Source: a halophilic archaeon J07HX64
Lineage (GTDB): Archaea; Halobacteriota; Halobacteria; Halobacteriales; Haloarculaceae
Direction of reading: 5' to 3'
Assembly (NCBI GenBank): GCA_000416085.1
Contig: KE356579.1
Coordinates: 2,602,310-2,609,034 of the forward strand
DNA length: 6,725 nucleotides
Each line of letters begins with the position of its first letter. Positions within the stretch are counted from its first letter, which is position 1. The position numbers and the translations under genes were made by a program. Below the pieces are notes generated by a model. That model worked only from the letters and a program-made list of their open reading frames with translations, was not told where the DNA came from and did no database searches. Of this stretch, positions 1 through 5,519 are shown in pieces.

Positions 1-1046
1 TGGTCGTCGCCCGACCCGGTGGCAACCTCGGCACCGTCCGTGACGCGCGCTGCGACATCCGTTTCGGCAGCCGGCACGTCCGTGCCGGCGCCTGTCGGAC
101 CCGTCTCTCCGTTGATGGTCGTTATCGGACGGGACTGCAGCAGGTAGATCCCGTCGTCGATTGCCCACTCGACATCCTGCGGACTACCGTAGTAGCGCTC
201 GATCTCCTCGCCCAGCGCGACCAGGTCGTCCAGTTCCGACCCGTCTAACACACGCGCGTTCCGTTGTGTCTCCGGCACAGACCGCTCGACTGTCGCACCG
301 GTCTCCCCGTCGCGGACGTGCATCAGTTTCTTGTCCGCGACGGTCTCCTCGCGGATGTCACCGGTTTCCCGTTCGACGACGTAGTTGTCCGGTGTCACCG
401 CGCCGGAGACGACCGCCTCGCCCAGTCCCCACGCCGCCTCGACCGTGACCACCGGTTCACCGGTCGACGGGTGGCTGGTGAACATGACGCCGCTTTTTTC
501 AGCGTCGACCATCCTCTGAACCACGACCGCGATGTCGACCACGTCGTGTGCGAACCCCTGCTCGGTGCGGTAGTACAGCGCCCGCTGGGTGAAAAGCGAC
601 GCCCAGCAGTCTCGCACGCGGTCGAGCAGCTCCTCGCGGGTGATGTTCAGGTACGTCTCCTGCTGTCCCGCGAACGAGGCCCCCGGAAGGTCCTCCGCGG
701 TCGCCGAGGAGCGAACCGCGACCGACGCTCCCTCACCGATATCGTCGTAGGCCGCGAGGATCTCCTCGCGAACCGCGTCGGGCAGCGGTGTCTCACAGAT
801 GAGTTGCTGTGCCTTTGCTGCCGCCTCCGCGAGAGCCTCCGAGTCCTCTGTGTCGACATCGACCGACTCGAACAGTTTCGTCTCGATACCGCTCTCCTCG
901 ATGAACCGACGATACGTTTCTGCCGTGACAACAAAGGCCGGCGGGACTGGCAGACCGGCGCCGTGTAACTCGCCGAGCGACGCCGCCTTCCCGCCGACTG
1001 TCTCCAGGTCGTCGGACCCGATGTCGTTCAGCCAGAGTACGGCCAT
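1..1046 (-). CDS. ppsA: Phosphoenolpyruvate synthase (pyruvate, water dikinase), N-terminal part, cut by window edge
   Basis: Converts pyruvate, ATP and water to phosphoenolpyruvate, AMP and phosphate in the cytoplasm, the entry step of gluconeogenesis. Read on the minus strand from the ATG at 1046-1044, 348 codons are visible. The N-terminal PEP/pyruvate-binding ATP-grasp domain is complete: GGKAASLGEL (residues 18-27), VRSSATAEDLPGASFAGQQE (111-130), the GVMFTSHP stretch (186-193), EAAWGLGEAVVSGAV (203-217), and QDVEWA...LLQSRP (290-307) closing the domain. Residues 311-348 are a Thr/Gly/Ala/Asp-rich linker of the kind that precedes the swivelling phosphohistidine domain. The catalytic His domain and the PEP-utilising barrel lie outside the window; the family is usually about 750-800 residues. 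The chosen ATG gives the usual short N-terminus, MAVLWL. Pyruvate phosphate dikinase shares the fold, but the motif wording fits PpsA better. The gene diverges from the nuclease gene at 1521. Confidence 0.93.
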   Translation of the reverse strand, partial: MAVLWLNDIGSDDLETVGGKAASLGELHGAGLPVPPAFVVTAETYRRFIEESGIETKLFESVDVDTEDSEALAEAAAKAQQLICETPLPDAVREEILAAYDDIGEGASVAVRSSATAEDLPGASFAGQQETYLNITREELLDRVRDCWASLFTQRALYYRTEQGFAHDVVDIAVVVQRMVDAEKSGVMFTSHPSTGEPVVTVEAAWGLGEAVVSGAVTPDNYVVERETGDIREETVADKKLMHVRDGETGATVERSVPETQRNARVLDGSELDDLVALGEEIERYYGSPQDVEWAIDDGIYLLQSRPITTINGETGPTGAGTDVPAAETDVAARVTDGAEVATGSGDD

Positions 1047-1267
1047 GTACGTTGTGAATCTACGAGCAGCGTAATGAAGGTTGCTTTCTGCGCGTTTCTA
1101 TCCCTGCCTGTTCGGGACAGTTTCCCGACATCGCGCCCCGAGACGTGTCCTCTCGTCCCCCGTGACAGGCGAGTGACTCCGCCACCGCAGACGGGCGGTC
1201 GATTACCCTGGCGCCCGCGGGCACGACGCGAGGAGCACCCGATGGAACGCCGGTGCACGTGTGCGGG

Positions 1268-1310
1268 TGACCCCACCCGCAACAGTTGGCTGCCCTCGCC
1301 CGCAGCAGTT
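1268..1310. repeat. Imperfect tandem repeat, two 20-base copies
   Basis: Copies at 1268-1287 and 1291-1310 agree at 16 of 20 positions and share the core CCCGCA(A/G)CAGTT. The period of 23 is about two helical turns. The first copy overlaps the right arm of the inverted repeat 1262-1281. This could be a tandem regulator site, but it lies more than 200 bases from either start codon, so the role is unknown and chance similarity is possible. Confidence 0.35.
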
Positions 1311-1489
1311 CAGTCACACGCGCATACAAGAGACACACCTCTCATGCACGTTCCTACAGTGCACGGAGTCCGTCCGGTGTAGGCAGACGAACGCATCCGG
1401 ACGGCTCGCGCCCCCTGTGAACGGCCCGGGACGACAGTCGGGGAGTCGGGACCGCCCGGCCCAGGATCGTTGGCCCGCGTTCGTGGTGG

Positions 1490-1497
1490 TTTTGTAG
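1490..1497 (+). promoter_or_regulatory. Possible TATA box for the Mrr-like nuclease gene
   Basis: TTTTGTAG is the only T-rich stretch in a GC-rich region. It lies 24-31 bases before the ATG at 1521, the spacing expected for a leaderless or very short-leader archaeal transcript. The match to the TTTAWA-type consensus is only partial. Confidence 0.4.
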
Positions 1498-1520
1498 GCC
1501 CGGACCGAGAGACGTACTAG

Positions 1521-2522
1521 ATGACAGTTCTCGACGAGCTCTCGGGGTTCGAGTTCGAGGACGTGATGGAGGACGTGTTCCGGAATCTGGGGTACGAGAA
1601 CGTCAGACAGGCCGCACGTGTCGCCGACGAGGGGCGGGATATCCTGATGGAAGAACAGATCGACGGTCGGCGCCGGGCGGTGGTTGTCGAGTGCAAGCAC
1701 ACGGACACGGTGAGTCGGCCGGTCGTGCAGAAGCTCCACTCGGCGGTGGCAACGTTCGACCACAGCGGGCCGAAACGGGGGATGGTCGCAACGACGGGCC
1801 GGTTCACCGGGCCCGCCGAGGAGTACGCACAGCGTCTCCAGGAGAGTGCCAACCCACACCCGGTCGAACTGCTCGACGGCGAGGACTTGCGGACGATTGC
1901 CGACGATGTGGGGCTTGACCTGTACAACGGTCGCATCGAGATCCTCTGTGACCGGACCCTGCGACCCCAGGACCCCGCGCGCGGCGTGGACGCACCGCTC
2001 CGGGATGCGTTCCGGGACGTCGAGAACATCCGCGCCGGAGCGGTGCCGGCGGCCACGACACACGCCACGTTCATTCCGGCTGTCCGGGTCAGGGCCCGCG
2101 TCGACGCACGGTTCGAGACCGGCGCCGGTCTCATCCACAGCGTCGACGAGCGCGAGGAGGTCGTCCTCATCGCGAACCGTGACGGGCCGCAGGTCCCCGG
2201 GACAGACCGGCAGGAACTGGTACGCGCGAACTTCGACCGGACTGTCGAACTCGACGAGGGCGAGCTCGACAGCCTGTTCGACGGGTTCGATGTCGGGCGG
2301 TTCGGCGAGACACAGACCGAGTACAAGGAGTGGGCTGTCGAGCAACTGCAGGAGAGACACACGACGACTGTCAGCTACACCGGTGACAACAACGTCAGCT
2401 ACACGAAGACCTGCGAGCCGAACTCTGTCGGACATCTCGGTGCAAGCCGTGGACGCGGTCTACCTGCCCCGCGTTCGGGCGGCAACCAGCCTCGGCGACT
2501 ACGAGTACACCTACACCTGTGA
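1521..2522 (+). CDS. Mrr-type restriction endonuclease, frameshifted; N-terminal nuclease and middle domain
   Basis: The first 100 or so residues form an Mrr-type (PD-(D/E)xK) catalytic domain: FEDVMEDVFRNLGY (12-25), catalytic Asp in DEGRD (D40), ECK (E57, K59) and the conserved Gln of VVQKLHSAV (Q70), then the strand GMVATTGRFT (87-96). The family cleaves DNA, often modified DNA. No methyltransferase is in the window, so a modification-dependent role is possible. Residues about 150-300 match no named domain I recognise. GC-rich third positions hold in this frame to about codon 301 (2421-2423), after which the last residues are out-of-frame translation (Arg/Pro/Gly-rich, GC-poor third positions) ending at TGA 2520-2522. 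The natural C-terminus continues in the next frame to 2883. The gene is therefore either broken or carries a sequencing error. The start ATG 1521 gives a normal Mrr N-terminus. Confidence 0.8.
   Translation: MTVLDELSGFEFEDVMEDVFRNLGYENVRQAARVADEGRDILMEEQIDGRRRAVVVECKHTDTVSRPVVQKLHSAVATFDHSGPKRGMVATTGRFTGPAEEYAQRLQESANPHPVELLDGEDLRTIADDVGLDLYNGRIEILCDRTLRPQDPARGVDAPLRDAFRDVENIRAGAVPAATTHATFIPAVRVRARVDARFETGAGLIHSVDEREEVVLIANRDGPQVPGTDRQELVRANFDRTVELDEGELDSLFDGFDVGRFGETQTEYKEWAVEQLQERHTTTVSYTGDNNVSYTKTCEPNSVGHLGASRGRGLPAPRSGGNQPRRLRVHLHL
2421..2430 (+). other. Site of +1 frameshift in the nuclease gene
   Basis: Up to AAC at 2421-2423 the coding pattern follows the frame of the ATG at 1521. From CTG at 2425 it follows the frame one base later (LSDISVQAVDAVYLP). 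Dropping a single base, for example T2424, gives one continuous protein of about 453 residues. No strongly slippery homopolymer is present, so programmed shifting is unlikely; mutation or a base-calling error fits better. Confidence 0.7.
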
Positions 2523-2883
2523 CGTGGCGGGACCCTCGTACCGCACCGCCGAGGACGGCGTCCGCCGGTGTGTGCAGTGTGGCGACACAACCGACAGCAG
2601 CTACACCCACTGTGACAACTGCGGGAGTATCAACTGTACGGACCACATCGAGACCGAGCGTCTCGTCGGCGACCCCGTCTGCACCGGCTGTGCGGTCACC
2701 GGACAGTTCTTTTTCAGCACGAAGTACTTCTACAGCGAGGCGAACCGGGAGCAGTTCCGCGAGGAGTACGAGTCGATGGCGATCCACGAGCGGGCGATGG
2801 AGAACCCTCCACTCGTGGCGGGTGCCGCCCTCGCCACCCTGCTCGCGGTGCTGTTCGTGCTCTTCGCGGTCGGTGTCCTGTGA
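2425..2883 (+). pseudogene. C-terminal part of the Mrr-like nuclease: zinc ribbon plus membrane anchor, out of frame with its N-terminus
   Basis: This segment lacks a convincing start of its own: the frame runs back without a stop under the nuclease gene, only GTG codons at 2440 and 2449 are near, and the first in-frame ATG is at about 2775. It is thus best read as the displaced end of the same gene. The translation has a zinc ribbon, CVQC-x10-CDNC, then CTDH and CTGC, which can bind one or two zinc ions. A charged stretch follows (EANREQFREEYESMAIHERA), and a final hydrophobic helix of about 20 residues (VAGAALATLLAVLFVLFAVG) runs to the stop at 2881-2883. The intact protein would be anchored to the membrane by its C-terminus with the nuclease domain presumably in the cytoplasm. 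Separate translation from GTG 2440 cannot be excluded. Confidence 0.65.
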
Positions 2884-2931
2884 TGATCCGAGCGACTGCT
2901 GATTCCGGGGTGGCAGGAAGTTACAACGGAG

Positions 2932-3093
2932 TTGCGTCGACGAGCTCTGCTGGCGGCTGTCGGGTCGGCCGGTGTCGGTGGCTGTCCCGGGCCTGACCCC
3001 GGTGACGGAGCGGGTAACGGACCGTTTCCCGCGAGCGCAACCGTCGGAGGGTACGAGCTTCCGACCGAGGCGATAGGCGCGACCCCCACCTGA
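2932..3093 (+). CDS. Small putative Tat-exported lipoprotein, TTG start, possibly a remnant
   Basis: A 53-codon frame from TTG reads (M)RRRALLAAVGSAGVGGC followed by a Pro/Gly/Asp-rich tail and a short folded-looking end (ATVGGYELPTEAIGATPT). Seen directly: arginine pair or triplet, a short hydrophobic stretch, then VGGC, a plausible lipobox. Most haloarchaeal lipoproteins use the twin-arginine route and this N-terminus has that form. GGAG immediately precedes the TTG and there is no ATG or GTG in the frame, which is open only from 2887. The protein is very short, so it may be a genuine small lipoprotein or the leftover start of a longer, degraded gene. It sits 48 bases after the nuclease gene's final stop. 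I do not recognise a family. Confidence 0.4.
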   Translation: MRRRALLAAVGSAGVGGCPGPDPGDGAGNGPFPASATVGGYELPTEAIGATPT

Positions 3094-3113
3094 AACCCGC
3101 CCGGCACGCAACT

Positions 3114-3121
3114 GTTAATTA
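3114..3121 (+). promoter_or_regulatory. AT-rich candidate TATA element
   Basis: GTTAATTA is an isolated AT-rich element in a GC-rich region, 62-69 bases before the ATG at 3183. If it is a TATA box, transcription would start near 3143 and leave a leader of about 40 bases, unlike the leaderless pattern of the genes to the right. Position and composition only. Confidence 0.3.
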
Positions 3122-3182
3122 GCTGGGGTCGGAACGAACTGCCAGACCGCGGGATGTCCGGTCCCGGCAGACCCCCCCAACT

Positions 3183-3344
3183 ATGCCAGAACGACGTGCC
3201 TTCCTCGGCGGTATCTGCATGATGGTCGGCGCAGTCCCGATTGTCCTGACCTACGGGCTCGAGTCGTTCGGCTACGTCGGGGTGGTGCTCGCGGCCTTCG
3301 GGGCTGTGGTCAGCTACGCCGGGTACAGGTACGAGGAGCTGTAG
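3183..3344 (+). CDS. Small membrane protein of unknown function (53 residues)
   Basis: The ATG at 3183 opens 53 codons ending at TAG 3342-3344. The translation begins MPERRAFLGGICMMVGAVPI and ends in YRYEEL. It has two short hydrophobic segments, about residues 7-23 and 27-46, separated by GLESFGY, so it is likely a two-helix hairpin in the membrane or a signal-like helix plus one helix. Codon use is GC-rich in third positions and fits neighbouring genes. It lies 89 bases after the lipoprotein-like frame and 100 bases before the four-helix protein gene. No ribosome binding site is evident and C7 occurs shortly before the start. I do not recognise the family. Confidence 0.6.
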   Translation: MPERRAFLGGICMMVGAVPIVLTYGLESFGYVGVVLAAFGAVVSYAGYRYEEL

Positions 3345-3444
3345 TGCTCCGTATTGGGTGTTACACCCGTCACGCGGTGATAGAGCGAACAGACGACCGA
3401 AACACACCTGTCCATCGAGCGCATTGTGCTCACAAGCGGTCGCC

Positions 3445-4017
3445 ATGTCAGAACAGGAGGACGATATCGCCGAGAAACTCGTCGAGGGGGACACCTACGA
3501 GCAGGCGTCACTCGCAGTCTCGCGGATGATACCGGTCTCACTTGAGCGGAAGATACAGATCGCGATCGTATCGCTCGCGCTGTCTGGACTGGTGGCGCCG
3601 GCGATACTGTTTCGTCGTGACCTGCTTCGCTCACTCGAGGGGACCGGGTCGCTATCGCTCTCACTCGGACTGATCGCGCTGAACGGTATCCTGAACGCCG
3701 CGCTCGGCGGACTGTTGCTGGTTCGACAGCGGTATCTGATCAGTCGGCGCTCACTCACGCCTAAACAGGCCCGCAAACTAATTCGTCTTGAGGACCTGTT
3801 TGTTCTACTGGTACTGTTCGGTACGTTGTTCGTCGTCGCGTCGGTGGCGATTGCGCTCATCGGGGTCGTCTCACCCTCTGCTGTGGAGACACTGTACGAC
3901 CAGGACGTCCGGATCTACGAGTCTGACACCGCTCTTACCCTTGATCTTCGTGTGGTTTCGGGCATGGGGGTCACACTCGCGGGCCTCGTACTGACTCTGA
4001 AACGACTCGTCGAGTGA
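3445..4017 (+). CDS. Four-helix integral membrane protein of unknown function (190 residues)
   Basis: I chose the ATG at 3445 (MSEQEDDIAEKLVEGD) because it gives the acidic N-terminus typical of haloarchaeal proteins. The in-frame extension back to 3358 is Arg/Ser/Cys-rich and looks non-coding. Four hydrophobic segments are visible: about residues 38-56, 70-92, 117-142 and 167-185. A basic stretch with SRRSLTPKQARKLIR (100-114) lies between helices 2 and 3 and should face the cytoplasm by the positive-inside rule. An acidic loop (YDQDVRIYESD, 151-161) before helix 4 would then be outside. No catalytic or transport motif is recognisable. No clear TATA box is within 50 bases upstream, so it may be transcribed with the 53-residue protein gene. 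It lies 108 bases before hop, which has its own promoter. Confidence 0.75.
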   Translation: MSEQEDDIAEKLVEGDTYEQASLAVSRMIPVSLERKIQIAIVSLALSGLVAPAILFRRDLLRSLEGTGSLSLSLGLIALNGILNAALGGLLLVRQRYLISRRSLTPKQARKLIRLEDLFVLLVLFGTLFVVASVAIALIGVVSPSAVETLYDQDVRIYESDTALTLDLRVVSGMGVTLAGLVLTLKRLVE

Positions 4018-4026
4018 CCTCGGCGC

Positions 4027-4060
4027 TGTCACCGTCTTTAGCCGGTTCGCGTGGGTGACA
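4027..4060. repeat. Perfect 7-base inverted repeat upstream of hop
   Basis: TGTCACC at 4027-4033 and GGTGACA at 4054-4060 are exact reverse complements with a 20-base spacer. They lie just after the stop of the four-helix protein gene and before the hop activator element. The role could be a dimeric regulator site or RNA stem; no T-run follows, so I do not call it a terminator. Confidence 0.35.
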
Positions 4061-4071
4061 CTGACTCACGA

Positions 4072-4086
4072 TACTGACTAGTATGG
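4072..4086 (+). promoter_or_regulatory. Bop-type upstream activator sequence (UAS) of the hop promoter
   Basis: TACTGACTAGTATGG resembles the haloarchaeal Bat-controlled UAS, recalled as ACCcnACTAGTTnGG: the core ACTAGT and the final GG match with correct spacing, while the left ACC and one T do not. Counting the hop ATG (4126) as +1 it spans -54 to -40, close to the UAS position in the Halobacterium bop promoter. ACTGACT also occurs 13 bases upstream (4060-4066), so there may be a second half-site. A Bat-like protein is encoded 1.4 kb downstream. Confidence 0.55.
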
Positions 4087-4096
4087 CGGCAAGTTC

Positions 4097-4103
4097 TTTA
4101 TAC
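4097..4103 (+). promoter_or_regulatory. TATA box of the hop promoter
   Basis: TTTATAC is centred 26 bases before the ATG at 4126, the expected spacing for a transcript beginning at or within two bases of the start codon. This supports ATG 4126 over the upstream GTG at 4105, which would lie between the TATA box and the predicted transcription start. Confidence 0.75.
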
Positions 4104-4125
4104 AGTGTTCACAATCAATTCCTGT

Positions 4126-5019
4126 ATGGTCGAAGCAACCAGTTTCGGTGGAATGGTATCACAGATAGCACCGGAGGCGCTAACCCAGGAGGACCTGTAC
4201 GAGCACGTCCTGAACGACGCGCTGCTCGGCACGTCGATCTGGATCAACATCGGTGTGGCCGGGATCACGCTGCTGCTGTTCGGGTTCATGGCACGCAACG
4301 TGGGCGACCCGCGCTCGCAGTTGATCATCGTCTCCGCGATGGCCGTGTCCGCGGTGTCGATTGTTAGTTACAGTGGACTGGCGTCCGGTCTGACGATCAG
4401 TTTCCTGGAGATGCCCGACGGACACGCGCTCGAAGGGGCAACAACGACTCTCGAAGGAGGCCCGAACGAAGGTAGCGATGTCAGCGGGACAATCAGCCTG
4501 TGGGGGCGTTACCTGACGTGGGCCTTCTCGACGCCGTTCATCCTGCTCGCACTCGGTCTCATCGCAGGGTCGAACATCACGAAGATCTTCACCGCAGTCG
4601 TGTTCGACGTTGGTATCATGATCACCGGCCTGGCGGCCGCCCTGACCACGTCGTCGCACCTGATGCGGTGGTTCTGGTACGGCATCAGCTGCACGTTCCT
4701 AGCTCTTGTGTTCTACGTCCTCATCGTTGAGTGGCCCGAGGACGCGAAGGCCGCGGGCACCTACGGTATCTTCAACCAAGTCCGATGGCTCACAGTGGTG
4801 CTGTGGTTCGGGTACACCGTCTGGTGGGCACTCGGCAACGAGGGCGCAGCCGTCATCGACGACGCTGGCCTCACCTCGTGGGGGTACAGCGCCTTCGACC
4901 TCGTCGCAAAGTACGCCTTCTCCTTCCTGGTGATAAACTGGACTATCAACAACCAGGACATCGTCAGCAGGGGCGGGACGTTCGGTGCGACGGGCGACGC
5001 GATCCCTGCCGACGACTGA
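4126..5019 (+). CDS. hop: Halorhodopsin, light-driven inward chloride pump
   Basis: A seven-helix retinal protein of 297 residues that moves chloride into the cell when illuminated. Diagnostic residues, by alignment with bacteriorhodopsin: helix C motif RYLTWAFSTPFILLALGL with R128, T131 (BR Asp85), S135 (BR Thr89) and A142 (BR Asp96). This TSA set marks chloride pumps rather than proton pumps. Retinal Schiff-base lysine K262 and counterion D258 lie in FDLVAKYAFSF. The conserved stretch SSHLMRWFWYGISC (176-189) and the long B-C loop starting LEMPDGHALEG (94-104) are typical of halorhodopsin; this loop seems a few residues longer than in the Halobacterium protein. Oddity: helix F reads W227-FGY-T231-VWW, with Thr where microbial rhodopsins nearly always have Pro (BR Pro186). 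The start ATG 4126 is set by the TATA spacing. Own promoter with UAS; T7 tract after the stop. Confidence 0.95.
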   Translation: MVEATSFGGMVSQIAPEALTQEDLYEHVLNDALLGTSIWINIGVAGITLLLFGFMARNVGDPRSQLIIVSAMAVSAVSIVSYSGLASGLTISFLEMPDGHALEGATTTLEGGPNEGSDVSGTISLWGRYLTWAFSTPFILLALGLIAGSNITKIFTAVVFDVGIMITGLAAALTTSSHLMRWFWYGISCTFLALVFYVLIVEWPEDAKAAGTYGIFNQVRWLTVVLWFGYTVWWALGNEGAAVIDDAGLTSWGYSAFDLVAKYAFSFLVINWTINNQDIVSRGGTFGATGDAIPADD

Positions 5020-5055
5020 GCGGACTACCAACTGCGTTTCATCGACCGACGGACC

Positions 5056-5062
5056 TTTTTTT
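5056..5062 (+). terminator. Oligo-T terminator after hop
   Basis: A run of seven T (CCTTTTTTTGAC) lies 37 bases beyond the hop stop codon. T-runs after genes are the usual archaeal termination signal and this one stands out in GC-rich sequence. It implies hop is mainly transcribed alone. Confidence 0.65.
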
Positions 5063-5102
5063 GACACAACCCGGATAGAGTCCTCACTGTGCTGACACCG
5101 TG

Positions 5103-5121
5103 TACGGGTTTGCCGCCCGTA
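5103..5121. repeat. Short inverted repeat between hop and the 78-residue gene
   Basis: TACGGG (5103-5108) and CCCGTA (5116-5121) are exact reverse complements around a 7-base loop. They lie between the hop terminator and the next promoter, about 50 bases before its TATA box. It could be an operator or a chance hairpin. Confidence 0.25.
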
Positions 5122-5170
5122 TCCAGATGTCCACACCACAGGCCGACCACATGGACGTACAGCAGAACGG

Positions 5171-5176
5171 TTATAC
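5171..5176 (+). promoter_or_regulatory. TATA box of the 78-residue membrane protein gene
   Basis: TTATAC lies 25-30 bases before the ATG at 5201 and closely resembles the hop box TTTATAC in sequence and position, indicating a leaderless transcript. No ACTAG activator core is seen upstream. Confidence 0.6.
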
Positions 5177-5200
5177 TCTCGGCCTTCGAATATCTCGATA

Positions 5201-5437
5201 ATGTTCGAGGTGCATACGACTGACACGGACCGTCTCAGGCGAATCGCGGCGGCCGGTGGGATCGCAATCGTCCTCGGGTTGCTGATGATGCTTTTAAATC
5301 TGGTCACCCCGTTTTTTTCGAGCCAGGGGTACAACGCCGGTAACGCGGTGTTCGGACTGTTTGGGGCGTTCGTGGTGCTGATGGCGACCCATCCAACGTA
5401 CCAGGCAGCAGAAAAACTCGGTCTGGACGAGACATGA
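5201..5437 (+). CDS. Small two-helix membrane protein of unknown function (78 residues)
   Basis: The ATG at 5201 is placed correctly for the TATA box at 5171. The translation starts MFEVHTTDTDRLRRIAAAGG, has a hydrophobic helix at about residues 16-38 (GIAIVLGLLMMLLNLVTPFF), a short loop with SSQGYNAGN, a second helix at about 47-63 (GNAVFGLFGAFVVLMAT), and a soluble tail ending KLGLDET. The arginines before helix 1 suggest both ends are cytoplasmic. It lies 181 bases after hop and 82 bases before the Bat-like regulator, on the same strand and with its own promoter. Its place between a pump and its probable regulator suggests, but does not show, a role in the light response. It does not resemble Brp/Blh, the retinal-forming enzyme often near bop, which is far larger. 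I do not recognise a family. Confidence 0.7.
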   Translation: MFEVHTTDTDRLRRIAAAGGIAIVLGLLMMLLNLVTPFFSSQGYNAGNAVFGLFGAFVVLMATHPTYQAAEKLGLDET

Positions 5438-5489
5438 CCGTCTGTGCCATACCAGCGACGGGGTTTAGCCGCGGTTCACAAAATGAAGG

Positions 5490-5496
5490 TATAAAT
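5490..5496 (+). promoter_or_regulatory. TATA box of the Bat-like regulator gene
   Basis: TATAAAT centred at 5493 lies 27 bases before the GTG at 5520, which fixes that codon as a leaderless start. The preceding stretch (CACAAAATGAAGG) is AT-rich and could hold a B recognition element. I see no clear copy of the ACTAG activator core here. Confidence 0.7.
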
Positions 5497-5519
5497 GCCT
5501 GCTGTGCGAGGTGTGGGGT

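Larger units (their letters stand above)
1047..1520. other. Intergenic region between divergent genes, no convincing gene
   Basis: This 474-base stretch separates the start of ppsA (minus) from the nuclease gene (plus). Open frames here have Arg/Pro/Ser-rich, acid-poor translations unlike haloarchaeal proteins, so I call none of them. It holds a perfect 8-base inverted repeat at 1262-1269/1274-1281 with a 4-base loop, an imperfect 20-base direct repeat (1268-1287 and 1291-1310, 16 of 20 matching, period 23), an inverted repeat CCGTCCGG/CCGGACGG at 1370-1377/1397-1404, and the likely promoter of the nuclease gene at its right end. No tRNA or other RNA gene was recognised. Confidence 0.6.

Noticed and set aside
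264..968. 234-codon plus-strand frame opposite ppsA
   Set aside because: It is antisense to clearly conserved PpsA motifs and has no recognisable protein features; long antisense frames are common in GC-rich haloarchaeal genes.
1262..1281. Hairpin as a transcription terminator
   Set aside because: No T-run follows on either strand and no gene ends here.
1074..1382. 102-codon plus frame and overlapping minus frames in the ppsA-nuclease gap
   Set aside because: Arg/Pro/Ser-rich translations poor in acidic residues, no motif, poor codon pattern.
1846..2424. Upstream part of the 345-codon plus frame ending at 2883
   Set aside because: Before about 2425 its translation is Ser/Arg/Thr-rich shadow of the nuclease frame; only the part after the frameshift is real coding sequence.
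1314..2435. 373-codon minus-strand frame
   Set aside because: It lies antisense to the Mrr-like gene, whose catalytic motifs are plain on the plus strand.
3358..3444. Longer start for the four-helix membrane protein
   Set aside because: The extra 29 residues are Arg/Cys/Ser-rich and unlike the acidic N-terminus beginning at ATG 3445.
2730..3494. 254-codon minus frame across the lipoprotein-like and 53-residue genes
   Set aside because: Serine/arginine/proline-rich antisense translation with no domain features.
4105..4125. GTG at 4105 as the hop start
   Set aside because: It is only a few bases after the TATA box, upstream of the predicted transcription start, so it would not be in the mRNA.
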